Origin: Prosapia bicincta
Taxonomy: Eukaryota; Arthropoda; Insecta; Hemiptera; Cercopidae
NCBI GenBank assembly: GCA_036971475.1
Contig: JBAIZL010000006.1
Location: 4,998,501-5,062,500, forward strand
Reading direction: 5' to 3'
Length of the DNA: 64,000 bases
In this document: positions 33,001 through 42,690 of the stretch, piece after piece
Layout of the letters: each line of letters begins with the position of its first letter
Position numbering within the stretch: position 1 is the first letter of the stretch
The notes under the pieces: model-generated
Told to the model about the DNA's origin: nothing
Database searches by the model: none
What the model saw: the letters and a program-made list of their open reading frames with translations, nothing else
Program-made: the position numbers and the translations under genes

Positions 33001-33701
33001 CGTTGTGACAAGGGCAGCTCCAGGGGAGGAGCAGTAGGTTCAATTGCTTCCTCCTGAGAATTTAAGACTATTTTTTTTTTGGAAATATATTTTTCATATT
33101 TGGAACACATTTAAATTTATCCCATGTTTACTTATAAAAATGTATGTTTTATTTGACTTTCATTTTAAAGCAATTTATATTAAAACTTGCAGTTTTTGTG
33201 TTGTACGTCTTGAGGTTTTTATATAAATCAGTAAGTAGTGGTTTTTTTCCGAGTTAATACAAAAAAGTTCAATGTATATTGTTTTTACATTTATGGTTAG
33301 GTGTAGAAATTCCTCTGATAACATTGGTAGCTCCACCCAGCATAAACAATACTGACATGTTACTAGTCGCGCACTACTTTCGTACAAGCTCAGCTATACT
33401 AACAGTCTGTGTACTAAGACTCCGCTTTGCCTCGTCAGACCAAGCCGATTGATTAATGATGAAAGTTAAACAATATTTTGTATTATGTACAAAATAATAA
33501 TTTTGGTATCAGTGTAAGTTCAGGTAAAATGCATGTTTGGATGAAAAAAATAATGCCAAAGCTCCTGTGATTTTGTAAGTAAAAGAATAGCTTAAAATTT
33601 CATTTCCAGGTCTTTATTTTTGAAAGTTTTTCACCCTAAACTACCCGATGTTTTTCTGCCATTTTAAAAAAGTCTATCCCGGAGCTGCCCTTGGGTTGTG
33701 A
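33001..33701. mobile_element. Non-autonomous hAT-like transposon
   Basis: Terminal inverted repeats CAAGGGCAGCTCCAGGG (from 33009) and, on the other strand, CAAGGGCAGCTCCGGG (to 33693), flanked by 8-bp duplications CGTTGTGA (33001-33008) and GGTTGTGA (33694-33701), 7 of 8 matching. An 8-bp target duplication and CA-starting ends fit the hAT superfamily. The 685-bp interior has no recognisable transposase. Confidence 0.75.
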
Positions 33702-34196
33702 TACTTTCATACTAGTTTACAAGTCAAAGTAACATTTATTTTCAGTTAATAATCTGTGTTGATTTCAGAATTTCAATGACACTTGTTTGTTTTATGAAAA
33801 CCTCAAGATGTACAACACAAAAACTGCAAGTTCAGAATTTCATTACAAAATGCTACTAGATTCTTTGTCGGACAATTTACTATTCCAAGTATTCAGAGGA
33901 AATCATCACAGTAACAGATATTATGTTGATATCCTCTCTGAACTTACCTTGCATGGTTTAATTTATTTCCTGTATTGGTGCTATATCTAACCTGTAGTTT
34001 TGTAATTGTGTTAATTTTTATGAGAACTGTTTTAAATAATGTTCTATTAAATAATCTATGTAGCAAGTGTTGAATCCATGAAACAAGCATTTCTTTTCTT
34101 ATATTCAGTCTACATTCCTTCTAGTCAGAATTAACAGAAATCTTGTATTTTGTGAAATACACTTTGCAACCTAACTTTATAAGATATTTTATATTT

Positions 34197-34513
34197 GTTG
34201 ATTTCATCTTCACGTGAGCTTCCAGTTTGCACTAACACTTGTAAATATTTTACAAACTTAGTAGCACTTACTTATATTTGTTGAGGAAGACCGTTTTGGG
34301 AGATGTGTCCTACTGTCAACTTAGACCGTAACTGATCTCAAGGTTTTCGTAGGTTAGGGTGTTAGAGTGAGGGTGGGATATTATGGTGGAGGGGTGGGTG
34401 TACGTTGTGAGTATTAGGAGTTATGATGTCAAAAATTGTGTGTAAGTTATAATGTAATTGTTTGTTGAGTTGGTGTGTAGGGTGTAGTTTGAAATGTCTG
34501 TATATTTCGTATT
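34197..34513 (-). mobile_element. PLE-1 copy, left part, split by the BEL element
   Basis: Terminal repeat (TTGTTGATTTCATCTTCACG, GAAGACCGTTTTGGGAGA) followed by the minus-strand GIY-YIG C-terminus up to TTTCGTATT, where the BEL insertion starts. It continues at 42041. Confidence 0.75.
34509..34513 (+). repeat. BEL target-site duplication, left
   Basis: GTATT, repeated exactly at 42041-42045. The undisrupted sequence CGTATTGTTCAG is present in the PLE-1 copy near 1746. Confidence 0.88.
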
Positions 34514-35340
34514 TGTTCGAGTCAGCGCTCAAAGTTTGAACGTGTTACCGCGGCCTATATTCAAACGCTCAGCTGGCCTGTACAGTGATGGTCACGTGAT
34601 GTCTGATCTGCCAATCGATGTATGGATTTGAGTATTGATTTTCTGTGGCTTCTCTGATCCCTCTCCCTTAGCTCGCATTTCCGTAAGTTAGTCGCCCGTT
34701 GTCTCTGAACCTTCGTACGGTTAACAAGCCTTAGTAAAGTACCTCGTTGCGTAAAGTTGCACCACATGTGCAAAGTGCCGTTTTTGACCGTGAAAACCTC
34801 GTACAAGTGTTAAAACTGTTCGTCTTAATGTGTGTTCGTGTGAACGCGTTATTATATACGTTATTTGCGGATTATTGACTTTAATTTACAATCGCCGTTT
34901 TGTAAGATCCTTTGTGCCGTTACGCGCCATAGTTATAAATGACTTTAGGATTTTAAATGCAGCTTATTGACTTCTCGTTTAAGTTCTAGTTGGACCTCGC
35001 CTGGCTAGGATTCCTACAAACTGGGTACCCAGGACTTCTACAGCTACGAGATCTACGACCACTTCAATTTTGCCCTTTCTTGCTTCACGAGGGTAAGTGC
35101 TGCATAAGCTTAAGTACTTATAATTCATTTATGTGTAAATTCAGTGCGAATTATTCTGTTATTAAATGTGCTTGTACGGAGCCCATTATGGCTTTCAAAC
35201 TTTCGTAATTGCGTGCTCAGCGATTGAAGTAAGGCACTTTGCCGCAGCTTATTATTGTTATTGAACATCTCTATTGTATTATTTCGGATCTTTCTCGAAC
35301 CTCGCTTTCTTCTCATTTTAGCTAAGCGCCAGTCGCTTCA
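34514..35340 (+). repeat. BEL 5' LTR
   Basis: 827 bp, TG...CA ends. Differs from the 3' LTR near 34531 (A versus G) and 34672 (T versus C). Open frames inside (for example minus 34561-34806) occur in both LTRs and are not considered genes. Confidence 0.92.
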
Positions 35341-35342
35341 TT

Positions 35343-35360
35343 TGGTCCTCCGGGCCGGAT
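35343..35360 (+). promoter_or_regulatory. Probable primer-binding site
   Basis: TGGTCCTCCGGGCCGGAT starts 2 bases after the 5' LTR. TGG complements the CCA end of a tRNA; I could not name the tRNA. Confidence 0.55.
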
Positions 35361-35633
35361 AGATTAAATTCAAATTCATTTGATTTATATGATTCATGCA
35401 ATCTTACCAAGTGTTGCGCAACCTTTGATTTCTGATTTCCTTTGTGCGAGTTACACGCGCGGGAAGTTAGTCATACGTGACGTCATAGGTATACGTCACT
35501 TGATTTTGATTTGCTTTGTGATGAGGAAATATTTTACGTTTATTAAACTATACAGTCCACTTACCGCTATTTAAAAAAAATTTGTGAAATTAATTTGTGT
35601 TGCGTTTTATTTGTGAACTTTATTAAATTATTT

Positions 35634-37076
35634 ATGATGGCAATTAATACTGAATATTACCTCGCTAAATTAAAAAATATATTAAATGATTTGGAACAAG
35701 TACAAACCCTTCTTGACGATAAAGAGATGCCGGAAGGCATCGCTCGAGAAATAAGACGCATTCAGGCCAATTTCGTGGATACTTATGAGATATTAGAACA
35801 AACGTTCGCCACCCAGGTGGCAAGTTTAGCTGAAAGTGCGTTTAATATCAAAAGACAATTTCAGGACGTGTATTTGCCCATGTTAGCAAAATACCCTAAC
35901 CTTATCAAGGCAGAGGTGACATCAACCTCGCCCGTCAAATCAGCTGTAGGTTCACCTAACCTCCCTAGTATTGCGTTGCCTATTTTTTCAGGAAACAACA
36001 GTGACTGGACGGACTTTATAACAATGTACGATTCAATGGTCCATTGCAACGACAGTCTTAGTAATATACAGAAATTCCAATATCTGAAATCTGTACTTAA
36101 AGGCGACGCTTTAGCAATTGTCACAGGCTTGATAATATCTGAACAAAATTACAGCATTGCATATCGAGCTTTGCGCAATCGGTACGCTAACCCACGCCGT
36201 TTGGCTGACCACTATTTTAAAATTATTCAAGACTTTAAACAAATTAAGAATGCTTCGCAAACTGAACTGAACCGTTTCTTGACCGCGCATTCAAACGCTG
36301 TGTGTGCGTTGAAGGTTATCCAGCTAGATGATTTGGCTGATTTCCTGCTTTTTCAGATGTCCATTAATAACTTGGACCCCCAGACTAGATTAAATTTTGA
36401 AACGAGGCTAGGCACAAATCGTATGCCTACGTACAAACTGTTGAATGATTTTATAACGGAACAGGCCAGGGCTCTAGAGTTGTTGGATCAACCGCCTGCC
36501 GCCGCTTCTACTAACGCGAGAGCTGCTCAACAACCCCGCATACTGGTGTCGTCAGTGAATGAGTCTGATTCGCAAGGGGCCCGTGATTTAAATTTTGACC
36601 GACTGGAACCTAACCTTAACACGGCACATAGTACAATTGTCCAGCCTTCGGTTTCGCCCGACAATTCTATTACACCTAAGGCTACGCAATATGTATACGA
36701 GCCTAGACGTGCTGCGTCAGGCCCTACACGGCCATTCAACGGGCCGCGCCCCGTAAATATACCTCCTGTTATGAACACTCCTAGGATGTCAGTATTCCGT
36801 CACCGATTACCACCGCTTCACATGAATCAATCCCATGTTTCTACGACACACGCAGGCATGTGTTATTATTGCAGAGAAGGACATCGCATCATTGACTGTC
36901 AATCCTTTCTCGAACTGCCTTCTGCGGCACGCCAGGTTGCCATCATGAAACTACAACGGTGCTTCAATTGTCTTGGCTCACATTTCCAAGCTAAATGTAA
37001 GTCCAGCCAACGCTGCAAGCAGTGCAACGAGGCACACCATACTTTGTTACATAACAACCCGCTGTCACAACAGTGA
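35634..37076 (+). CDS. gag: BEL gag polyprotein (480 aa)
   Basis: The start is taken at the first ATG of a tandem pair (35634), reading MMAINTEYYL; upstream in-frame codons have only non-ATG starts. The middle holds the BEL/Pao capsid-like region LPIFSGNNSDWTDFITMYDS through LKGDALAIVTGL and RYANPRRLADHYF (DUF1759-like). The C-terminus has zinc knuckles CYYCREGHRIIDC and CFNCLGSHFQAKC and a third, CKQCNEAHHTLLH. Gag packages element RNA in cytoplasmic particles. The frame ends at UGA 37074-37076, directly followed by CUAG and then by pol in the same frame. Confidence 0.9.
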   Translation: MMAINTEYYLAKLKNILNDLEQVQTLLDDKEMPEGIAREIRRIQANFVDTYEILEQTFATQVASLAESAFNIKRQFQDVYLPMLAKYPNLIKAEVTSTSPVKSAVGSPNLPSIALPIFSGNNSDWTDFITMYDSMVHCNDSLSNIQKFQYLKSVLKGDALAIVTGLIISEQNYSIAYRALRNRYANPRRLADHYFKIIQDFKQIKNASQTELNRFLTAHSNAVCALKVIQLDDLADFLLFQMSINNLDPQTRLNFETRLGTNRMPTYKLLNDFITEQARALELLDQPPAAASTNARAAQQPRILVSSVNESDSQGARDLNFDRLEPNLNTAHSTIVQPSVSPDNSITPKATQYVYEPRRAASGPTRPFNGPRPVNIPPVMNTPRMSVFRHRLPPLHMNQSHVSTTHAGMCYYCREGHRIIDCQSFLELPSAARQVAIMKLQRCFNCLGSHFQAKCKSSQRCKQCNEAHHTLLHNNPLSQQ

Positions 37077-37080
37077 CTAG
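37071..37080 (+). promoter_or_regulatory. Candidate gag-pol stop-codon readthrough site (CAG UGA CUAG)
   Basis: The only stop in 1,804 codons of one frame from 35634 to 41045. The context UGA CUAG is a recognised leaky-stop context. No slippery heptamer is needed because gag and pol are in phase. Confidence 0.6.
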
Positions 37081-40000
37081 TCACACCGCGACACCCGAGG
37101 CCAGCAACTAGACGCGCAACCGATACTCAAGCTCAACCTCGTTCGCTGTCATGTAATATTCAGGAATCTCTCGCCCTGTTAGGCACCGCACAAATCGTCA
37201 TCCAAGACCATTACGGTCAACCTCGTTCCTTTAGAGCTATTATTGACCCCGGCAGTCAGATATCTGCCATTACTAAAAAAGCAAGCGTCCTGTTGAGCCT
37301 ACCTACTCGGAGTTCAAATATGTCTTTGATTGGTGTCGCCGCCAAGACCACACGTATCCACGAGTACGTTACGTTGATTTTATTCTCGAGGCATGACCCT
37401 GGTGTAATGCTAACTACTGAAGCCGCCGTGCTTAACCACATTACTGACCCGCTGCCTGCTACTAGGTTAGCCTCTCAAATAAGTGCTCAATACCAGCATC
37501 TACCTTTAGCTGACCCTCATTTCGACTCGCCTGCCGGTGTTGACATTATACTAGGGGCAGATGTTTTCACCCAAATACTCACTAATGGGCCTTGCACTAT
37601 CATTCATGGCCAGCCCTCCGCGCTTAACACTCGTTTAGGTTGGGTCATTATGGGATCCATACCGTATAGTATGCCCCATCAACCTAGAGTGTTTATTACC
37701 TCGCTACGGTCTATTGATGACAATATTCGACGGTTTTGGGAAGTCGAAGAAGTGACTGAGGCTAAATCTTTGAGCCCTGACGAACAGCTTTGTGAAAGCC
37801 TGTTTACTACAACTACTGAACGCGATGAAGTCGGGAGATATGTTGTCGCCCTCCCCTTCAAACCTGACGCTGTAGCACTTAAGTCAAACCGCAACGTTGT
37901 CCTCGCTAGTTATCATGCTTTAGAACGACGTTTAAGTCGTCAGCCGGAGGTAGCTCGGCAATATCATCAATTCATGACAGAATATATGACTCTGGGTCAT
38001 ATGTACCCCGCACTTAATACTTCTAACTATTTGATCCCGCATCATTGTGTTTTTAAGACCACCAGTTCTACTACTAAGTTACGAGTAGTATTCAACGCAT
38101 CCTCGCCTGATTGTAACGCGAATTCTTTAAACCAGCAATTGCTTTCCGGTCCTAAACTTCAGAAGGACCTGTCTAACGTCATCATTTCCTTTCGCCTGTA
38201 TGTTCACGCCGTTCGTGCTGATCTTAAAATGATGTACCGACAAATTGCCGTGCGCCCAGCTGATCGCTGTCACCAGCACATACTATACCGACCGACGCCT
38301 CAATCTCCGCTTGTGGAATACGAGTTAGCTACTGTCACGTACGGACTAACCCCGTCTGCGTATTTAGCGTTGCGGACGCTTGAACAACTCGTAAAGGACG
38401 AAGGTAGCCGATACCCTGCCGCGTCGCAAGCAATACTTCAGCAGACTTATGTTGATGATGTTGTCACTGGCGCCGATACACCCGAAGATGCCAAGGAATT
38501 GATACAGCAGCTCATTAGCATTTTCGCACTCGCCGGCCTGGAACTCAGGAAATGGTCATCAAGTGATCCTGCACTATTGTCAACGCTACCTTCCGCTCAT
38601 CTGGAGAACCCGCTACTGTTCCAGGACGATTCTACCGCCATCAAAATACTGGGACTGCAATGGAATCCTACCTCGGACTCGTTCTCCTACCAGAGTCAGA
38701 ATTTCGTTTCGGTGCCTACGAAACGCACCATACTATCTTATGTCGCTCGGACTTTCGACCCGCTTGGCTTCTTAACGCCTATTACTTTCTGGATCAAATG
38801 CTTTCTCAAACGTTTGTGGCTCGAAAGTTTATCATGGGATGAACCTTTGCCAACCGCGCTTCTAAATCAATGGGACAGCTTCATTGTTCAATTCGCCAGT
38901 TTGTCTTCTATCCAAATACCTCGACACGTTGGCACACGAGCTGCCAAGCATCACCTGTTAGGGTTTTGCGATGCTTCCGAAGCTGGATACGCAGCAGCTA
39001 TATATTTGAGAACCGAATGGAATGGAGTCGTTACCGTTAGCATTCTGAAGGCTAAGAGCAGGGTAGCTCCAGTTAAACCGATCACCATACCTCGCATGGA
39101 GCTTTGTGGCGCAGTCTTGCTGGCCAAACTCTACAAGTCCGTTCAGCCCGTTTTGAATTTTGTGTCTGACGCCGAGACGTTTTTCTTCACCGATTCTGAA
39201 ATTGTGTTGTATTGGATCAACACCCCGCCTTATTTATTGAAGACTTTTGCTGCCAACCGCGTCACTGAAATCGTTTCAAATACCTCCATGGACCGTTGGT
39301 TCCATGTCTCGACTGCTGATAACCCCGCGGACGTTGCTTCCCGTGGGTGTCTACCTAACCAGCTTGCTGAACATCCGCTGTGGTGGCACGGCCCACCATG
39401 GGCGCTACAATGTCCTACTGCGTGGCATTTGTCTAAGCCGACCTGCCTTAACCCGGACCAGACCGAACATAAATCTGAACCTAGACTGCTATGTACGGCC
39501 GTTCAAGAGCCTAATCGACTATTGACAACTATAGAACGACATTCGAACTTAATTACTCTTCACCATGTTTTCGCTTACGTCCTGCGGTTTGTGAATAATT
39601 GCCGTCGTAAAGGCCAGACTACTAACCACGGTCATAACACCCGCTACAAGGCCAAAGTCGCCTTGAGTAAAACTTCATTTACTACGCCTTCGGTGCAGGA
39701 GTTAAGTAACGCCAGAGATCTCTGCGTCAAGCTCATACAAGAGCTGGCCTTCAGCGCAACATTGCAACGGCTCCGTCGTGGCGCTCAAATCATCGATCCG
39801 CTCCGCAGCCTAACGCCATTTGTCGACGCCCAGGGCTTACTCAGGGTGGGCGGAAGACTTAATCATTCTGAGATGTCGTATGAATCTAAGCACCCCCTTC
39901 TGCTTCCTAAACATCATCAGTACGTCAACTTGATCTGCGATCATTACCACAAGTTAGCCTTACATGCCGGACCGCGCACCACTCAAGCGCTGATTAACGG

Positions 40001-41048
40001 CGAATTTTGGATTATTGCGTTACGCTCCTTACTTCGACAACGCATTCATGCGTGCATGCGGTGTTTCCGTCTGCAATCTAAGCCTCGTCCACCTATGATG
40101 GCTGCTTTACCATCATCTAGAGTCACTCCATCGCCGCCTTTCTGCAGGGTGGGAATTGATTTCGCTGGACCCTTTGACACAAAGGCAAATCATTTGCGTA
40201 CCTCGAAGCTTTTAAAATCTTATCTTTGTCTATTTGTCTGCATGGCTACTAAGGCTGTGCACTTGGAGATGGTATCCGACCTATCCACCGATGCCTTTCT
40301 CGCAGCTTTACACCGTTTCACGTCAAGACGAGGGCTACCCTCTGATATTTATTCTGACAACGGCACGAATTTTGTTGGAGCCGCGAACCGCCTGAGTGAG
40401 GTCTATCAACTGCTTGACCACTCGAAATCGCTTATCAAGCGCAAACTCGCCGACCAACGCATTGAATGGCACTTCAACCCTCCAGCCGCACCACATTTCG
40501 GCGGACTCTGGGAGGCTGCCGTCAAATCCGCTAAAGGACTTATGCACCGCACGATTGGTAATACGGTATTAAACCCTGAGGAATTGTCTACGTTGTTTAC
40601 CCGGATAGAGGCTATTCTTAACAGTCGCCCTATTTTCGAGGTTTCGCCTGACCCCAGCGAAGGATCGTCTTTCCTCACTCCCGGACATTTTCTTATTGGA
40701 CGTCCGCTCCTTGCACTTCCGGAGAGATGTTACCCCGAACCGCCTCTTAAATCTCGTTGGTCCATGATTCAGCAAATGACCAACCGTTTCTGGAAGACTT
40801 GGTCTACTCAGTACCTGCATTCGCAGATTCAACGCCGCAAGTGGCACAAGAACTCCTCACCGCTTCAGGAGGATCAACTCGTCTTCATCACTGGAGAGCA
40901 TCCGAGCCCCCTTCATTGGCCTATGGGTCGGGTCATACATCTACATCCTGGACACGACCAAGTATCCCGTGTAGCTACTGTCAAAACCTCGCACGGCCAG
41001 CTGAAGCGACCTGTCCACAAGCTTGTTGGTTTTCCGCTGCAGCATTGA
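37077..41048 (+). CDS. pol: BEL pol: protease, reverse transcriptase, RNase H, integrase
   Basis: 1,323 residues in the gag frame. Protease active site IIDPGSQIS lies about 60 residues in, with a likely flap-side block VDIILGADVF. RT has KLRVVFNAS, ADLKMMYRQIAV, TYGLTPSAYLA and the catalytic YVDDVVTG. RNase H has FCDASEAGYAAAIYL and TDSEIVLYWI. Integrase has an HHCC-type zinc region (HYHKLALHAG ... CMRCF) and catalytic residues in GIDFAGPF, SDNGTNFVGA and FGGLWEAAVK, then a C-terminal HLHPGHDQVSRVATV tail. All catalytic residues appear intact. There is no ATG near the start, so expression is expected as a gag-pol fusion through the UGA. Confidence 0.92.
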   Translation, partial: LVTPRHPRPATRRATDTQAQPRSLSCNIQESLALLGTAQIVIQDHYGQPRSFRAIIDPGSQISAITKKASVLLSLPTRSSNMSLIGVAAKTTRIHEYVTLILFSRHDPGVMLTTEAAVLNHITDPLPATRLASQISAQYQHLPLADPHFDSPAGVDIILGADVFTQILTNGPCTIIHGQPSALNTRLGWVIMGSIPYSMPHQPRVFITSLRSIDDNIRRFWEVEEVTEAKSLSPDEQLCESLFTTTTERDEVGRYVVALPFKPDAVALKSNRNVVLASYHALERRLSRQPEVARQYHQFMTEYMTLGHMYPALNTSNYLIPHHCVFKTTSSTTKLRVVFNASSPDCNANSLNQQLLSGPKLQKDLSNVIISFRLYVHAVRADLKMMYRQIAVRPADRCHQHILYRPTPQSPLVEYELATVTYGLTPSAYLALRTLEQLVKDEGSRYPAASQAILQQTYVDDVVTGADTPEDAKELIQQLISIFALAGLELRKWSSSDPALLSTLPSAHLENPLLFQDDSTAIKILGLQWNPTSDSFSYQSQNFVSVPTKRTILSYVARTFDPLGFLTPITFWIKCFLKRLWLESLSWDEPLPTALLNQWDSFIVQFASLSSIQIPRHVGTRAAKHHLLGFCDASEAGYAAAIYLRTEWNGVVTVSILKAKSRVAPVKPITIPRMELCGAVLLAKLYKSVQPVLNFVSDAETFFFTDSEIVLYWINTPPYLLKTFAANRVTEIVSNTSMDRWFHVSTADNPADVASRGCLPNQLAEHPLWWHGPPWALQCPTAWHLSKPTCLNPDQTEHKSEPRLLCTAVQEPNRLLTTIERHSNLITLHHVFAYVLRFVNNCRRKGQTTNHGHNTRYKAKVALSKTSFTTPSVQELSNARDLCVKLIQELAFSATLQRLRRGAQIIDPLRSLTPFVDAQGLLRVGGRLNHSEMSYESKHPLLLPKHHQYVNLICDHYHKLALHAGPRTTQALINGEFWIIALRSLLRQRIHACMRCFRLQSKPRPPMMAALPSSRVTPSPPFCRVGIDFAGPFDTKANHLRTSKLLKSYLCLFVCMATKAVHLEMVSDLSTDAFLAALHRFTSRRGLPSDIYSDNGTNFVGAANRLSEVYQLLDHSKSLIKRKLADQRIEWHFNPPAAPHFGGLWEAAVKSAKGLMHRTIGNTVLNPEELSTLFTRIEAILNSRPIFEVSPDPSEGSSFLTPGHFLIGRPLLALPERCYPEPPLKSRWSMIQQMTNRFWKTWSTQYLHSQIQRRKWHKNSSPLQEDQLVFITGEHPSPLHWPMGRVIHLHPGHDQVSRVATVKTSHGQLKRPVHKLVGFPLQH

Positions 41049-41199
41049 GTTTCACCTTTGGTTTCTTCGGCACTCTTGCCCCTTTTTTGTTTTTCTTCTC
41101 TTTCCTTCGTGTTCCCCTGCTATTTCTTCGGCACCCTCGGTTTCCGGTGCTTAAATAGTTCTTCGCCCTCTACCCACCTGGCGGATTAAAAACATTCGT

Positions 41200-41213
41200 T
41201 TGGGTGGGCGGTA
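41200..41213 (+). promoter_or_regulatory. Polypurine-like tract
   Basis: TGGGTGGGCGGTA immediately before the 3' LTR, the expected site for plus-strand priming. It is G-rich rather than purely purine. Confidence 0.5.
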
Positions 41214-42040
41214 TGTTCGAGTCAGCGCTCGAAGTTTGAACGTGTTACCGCGGCCTATATTCAAACGCTCAGCTGGCCTGTACAGTGATGGTCACGTGAT
41301 GTCTGATCTGCCAATCGATGTATGGATTTGAGTATTGATTTTCTGTGGCTTCTCTGATCCCCCTCCCTTAGCTCGCATTTCCGTAAGTTAGTCGCCCGTT
41401 GTCTCTGAACCTTCGTACGGTTAACAAGCCTTAGTAAAGTACCTCGTTGCGTAAAGTTGCACCACATGTGCAAAGTGCCGTTTTTGACCGTGAAAACCTC
41501 GTACAAGTGTTAAAACTGTTCGTCTTAATGTGTGTTCGTGTGAACGCGTTATTATATACGTTATTTGCGGATTATTGACTTTAATTTACAATCGCCGTTT
41601 TGTAAGATCCTTTGTGCCGTTACGCGCCATAGTTATAAATGACTTTAGGATTTTAAATGCAGCTTATTGACTTCTCGTTTAAGTTCTAGTTGGACCTCGC
41701 CTGGCTAGGATTCCTACAAACTGGGTACCCAGGACTTCTACAGCTACGAGATCTACGACCACTTCAATTTTGCCCTTTCTTGCTTCACGAGGGTAAGTGC
41801 TGCATAAGCTTAAGTACTTATAATTCATTTATGTGTAAATTCAGTGCGAATTATTCTGTTATTAAATGTGCTTGTACGGAGCCCATTATGGCTTTCAAAC
41901 TTTCGTAATTGCGTGCTCAGCGATTGAAGTAAGGCACTTTGCCGCAGCTTATTATTGTTATTGAACATCTCTATTGTATTATTTCGGATCTTTCTCGAAC
42001 CTCGCTTTCTTCTCATTTTAGCTAAGCGCCAGTCGCTTCA
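41214..42040 (+). repeat. BEL 3' LTR
   Basis: 827 bp, offset exactly 6,700 bp from the 5' LTR with two substitutions. Confidence 0.92.
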
Positions 42041-42335
42041 GTATTGTTCAGTTGTGTAACGTTGGTTATTTCTGTGTTGTTTATGAAGAATTTGTAGGTT
42101 GGATGCTATGTCTATGTAGTTATGTTCTGTGGACTTGAGATGATCGGCGAAGTTTGATTGGTAATTATTGTTTGTTAGAGCATTTATATGTATCCCACCT
42201 CCACCTTAACCTACAAAAACCTTGAGATTAGTTACGGTCTAAGTTGACAATGGGACACATCTCTCAAAACGACCATCCTCAACAAATATAAGTAAGTGCT
42301 ACTATAGGCAAGTTGTAAAATATTTACAAGATATT
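42041..42335. mobile_element. PLE-1 copy, right part, continuing after the BEL element
   Basis: Begins with the duplicated GTATT and continues the GIY-YIG remnant on the minus strand to about 42190. It then switches to a plus-strand terminal repeat (TTAACCTACAAAAACC to TATAGGCAAGTTG), so the pre-insertion locus was again an inverted PLE-1 pair. A plus-strand hammerhead-like fold at 42244-42281 has TTGACAA and AAA for GAA. Confidence 0.72.
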
Positions 42336-42344
42336 GTATTTACT

Positions 42345-42690
42345 TTACATTCAATCCTCAGCCTGAAAAATCGGAAATTGTTAAATTAATGTTCTTACCT
42401 GATGGAGTTACTTCTCTTCAGGTAGTGATACTGCTTCCTCCAGTCACAGAAGACTATCTAAAAACCTCCATCTTTATTGCCACTGCTACTGAATCTACAG
42501 TATTTTTTAAATTATAGGAAAATGTTACCCAAGGGCAGTGTGATCAAGAAATTAGGAATTTTCTAAACATATTTATAGAAGTGACTGTAGAACTTCTGTA
42601 CACTGTAACACTCATCTTCAAAGAACTCTAAGCATTTTCTAAGACTCGCTATGAATTACACATTTTATTCTTAGCATTTTATGTATTATA
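42345..42690 (+). pseudogene. Possible Tigger-like relic
   Basis: The plus strand reads IVKLMFLPDGVTSLQ, reminiscent of the PPNTTSL block before the third Asp of Tigger transposases. Only this block is recognisable. Confidence 0.25.

Larger units (their letters stand above)
34514..42040 (+). mobile_element. Near-intact BEL/Pao LTR retrotransposon (7,527 bp)
   Basis: Two 827-bp LTRs (34514-35340 and 41214-42040) start TGTTCGAGTC and end GTCGCTTCA and differ at only two positions by my comparison. A 5-bp target duplication, primer-binding region, gag, protease, RT, RNase H, integrase and polypurine-like tract are all present. Gag and pol share one frame interrupted only by a UGA at 37074. No env-like frame follows pol. 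Features fit BEL/Pao (DUF1759-type gag, CCHC knuckles, pol order PR-RT-RH-IN). G+C is higher than in the surroundings, and it is the youngest-looking element in the window. Confidence 0.93.

Noticed and set aside
34561..34806. 81-codon minus-strand frame in the BEL 5' LTR, present also at 41261-41506
   Set aside because: Present in both LTRs only because these are near-identical; no coding signature and no known LTR-encoded protein in BEL elements.
41049..41213. Env-like gene after BEL pol
   Set aside because: Only about 165 bases lie between the pol stop and the 3' LTR, with no membrane protein frame of adequate size.
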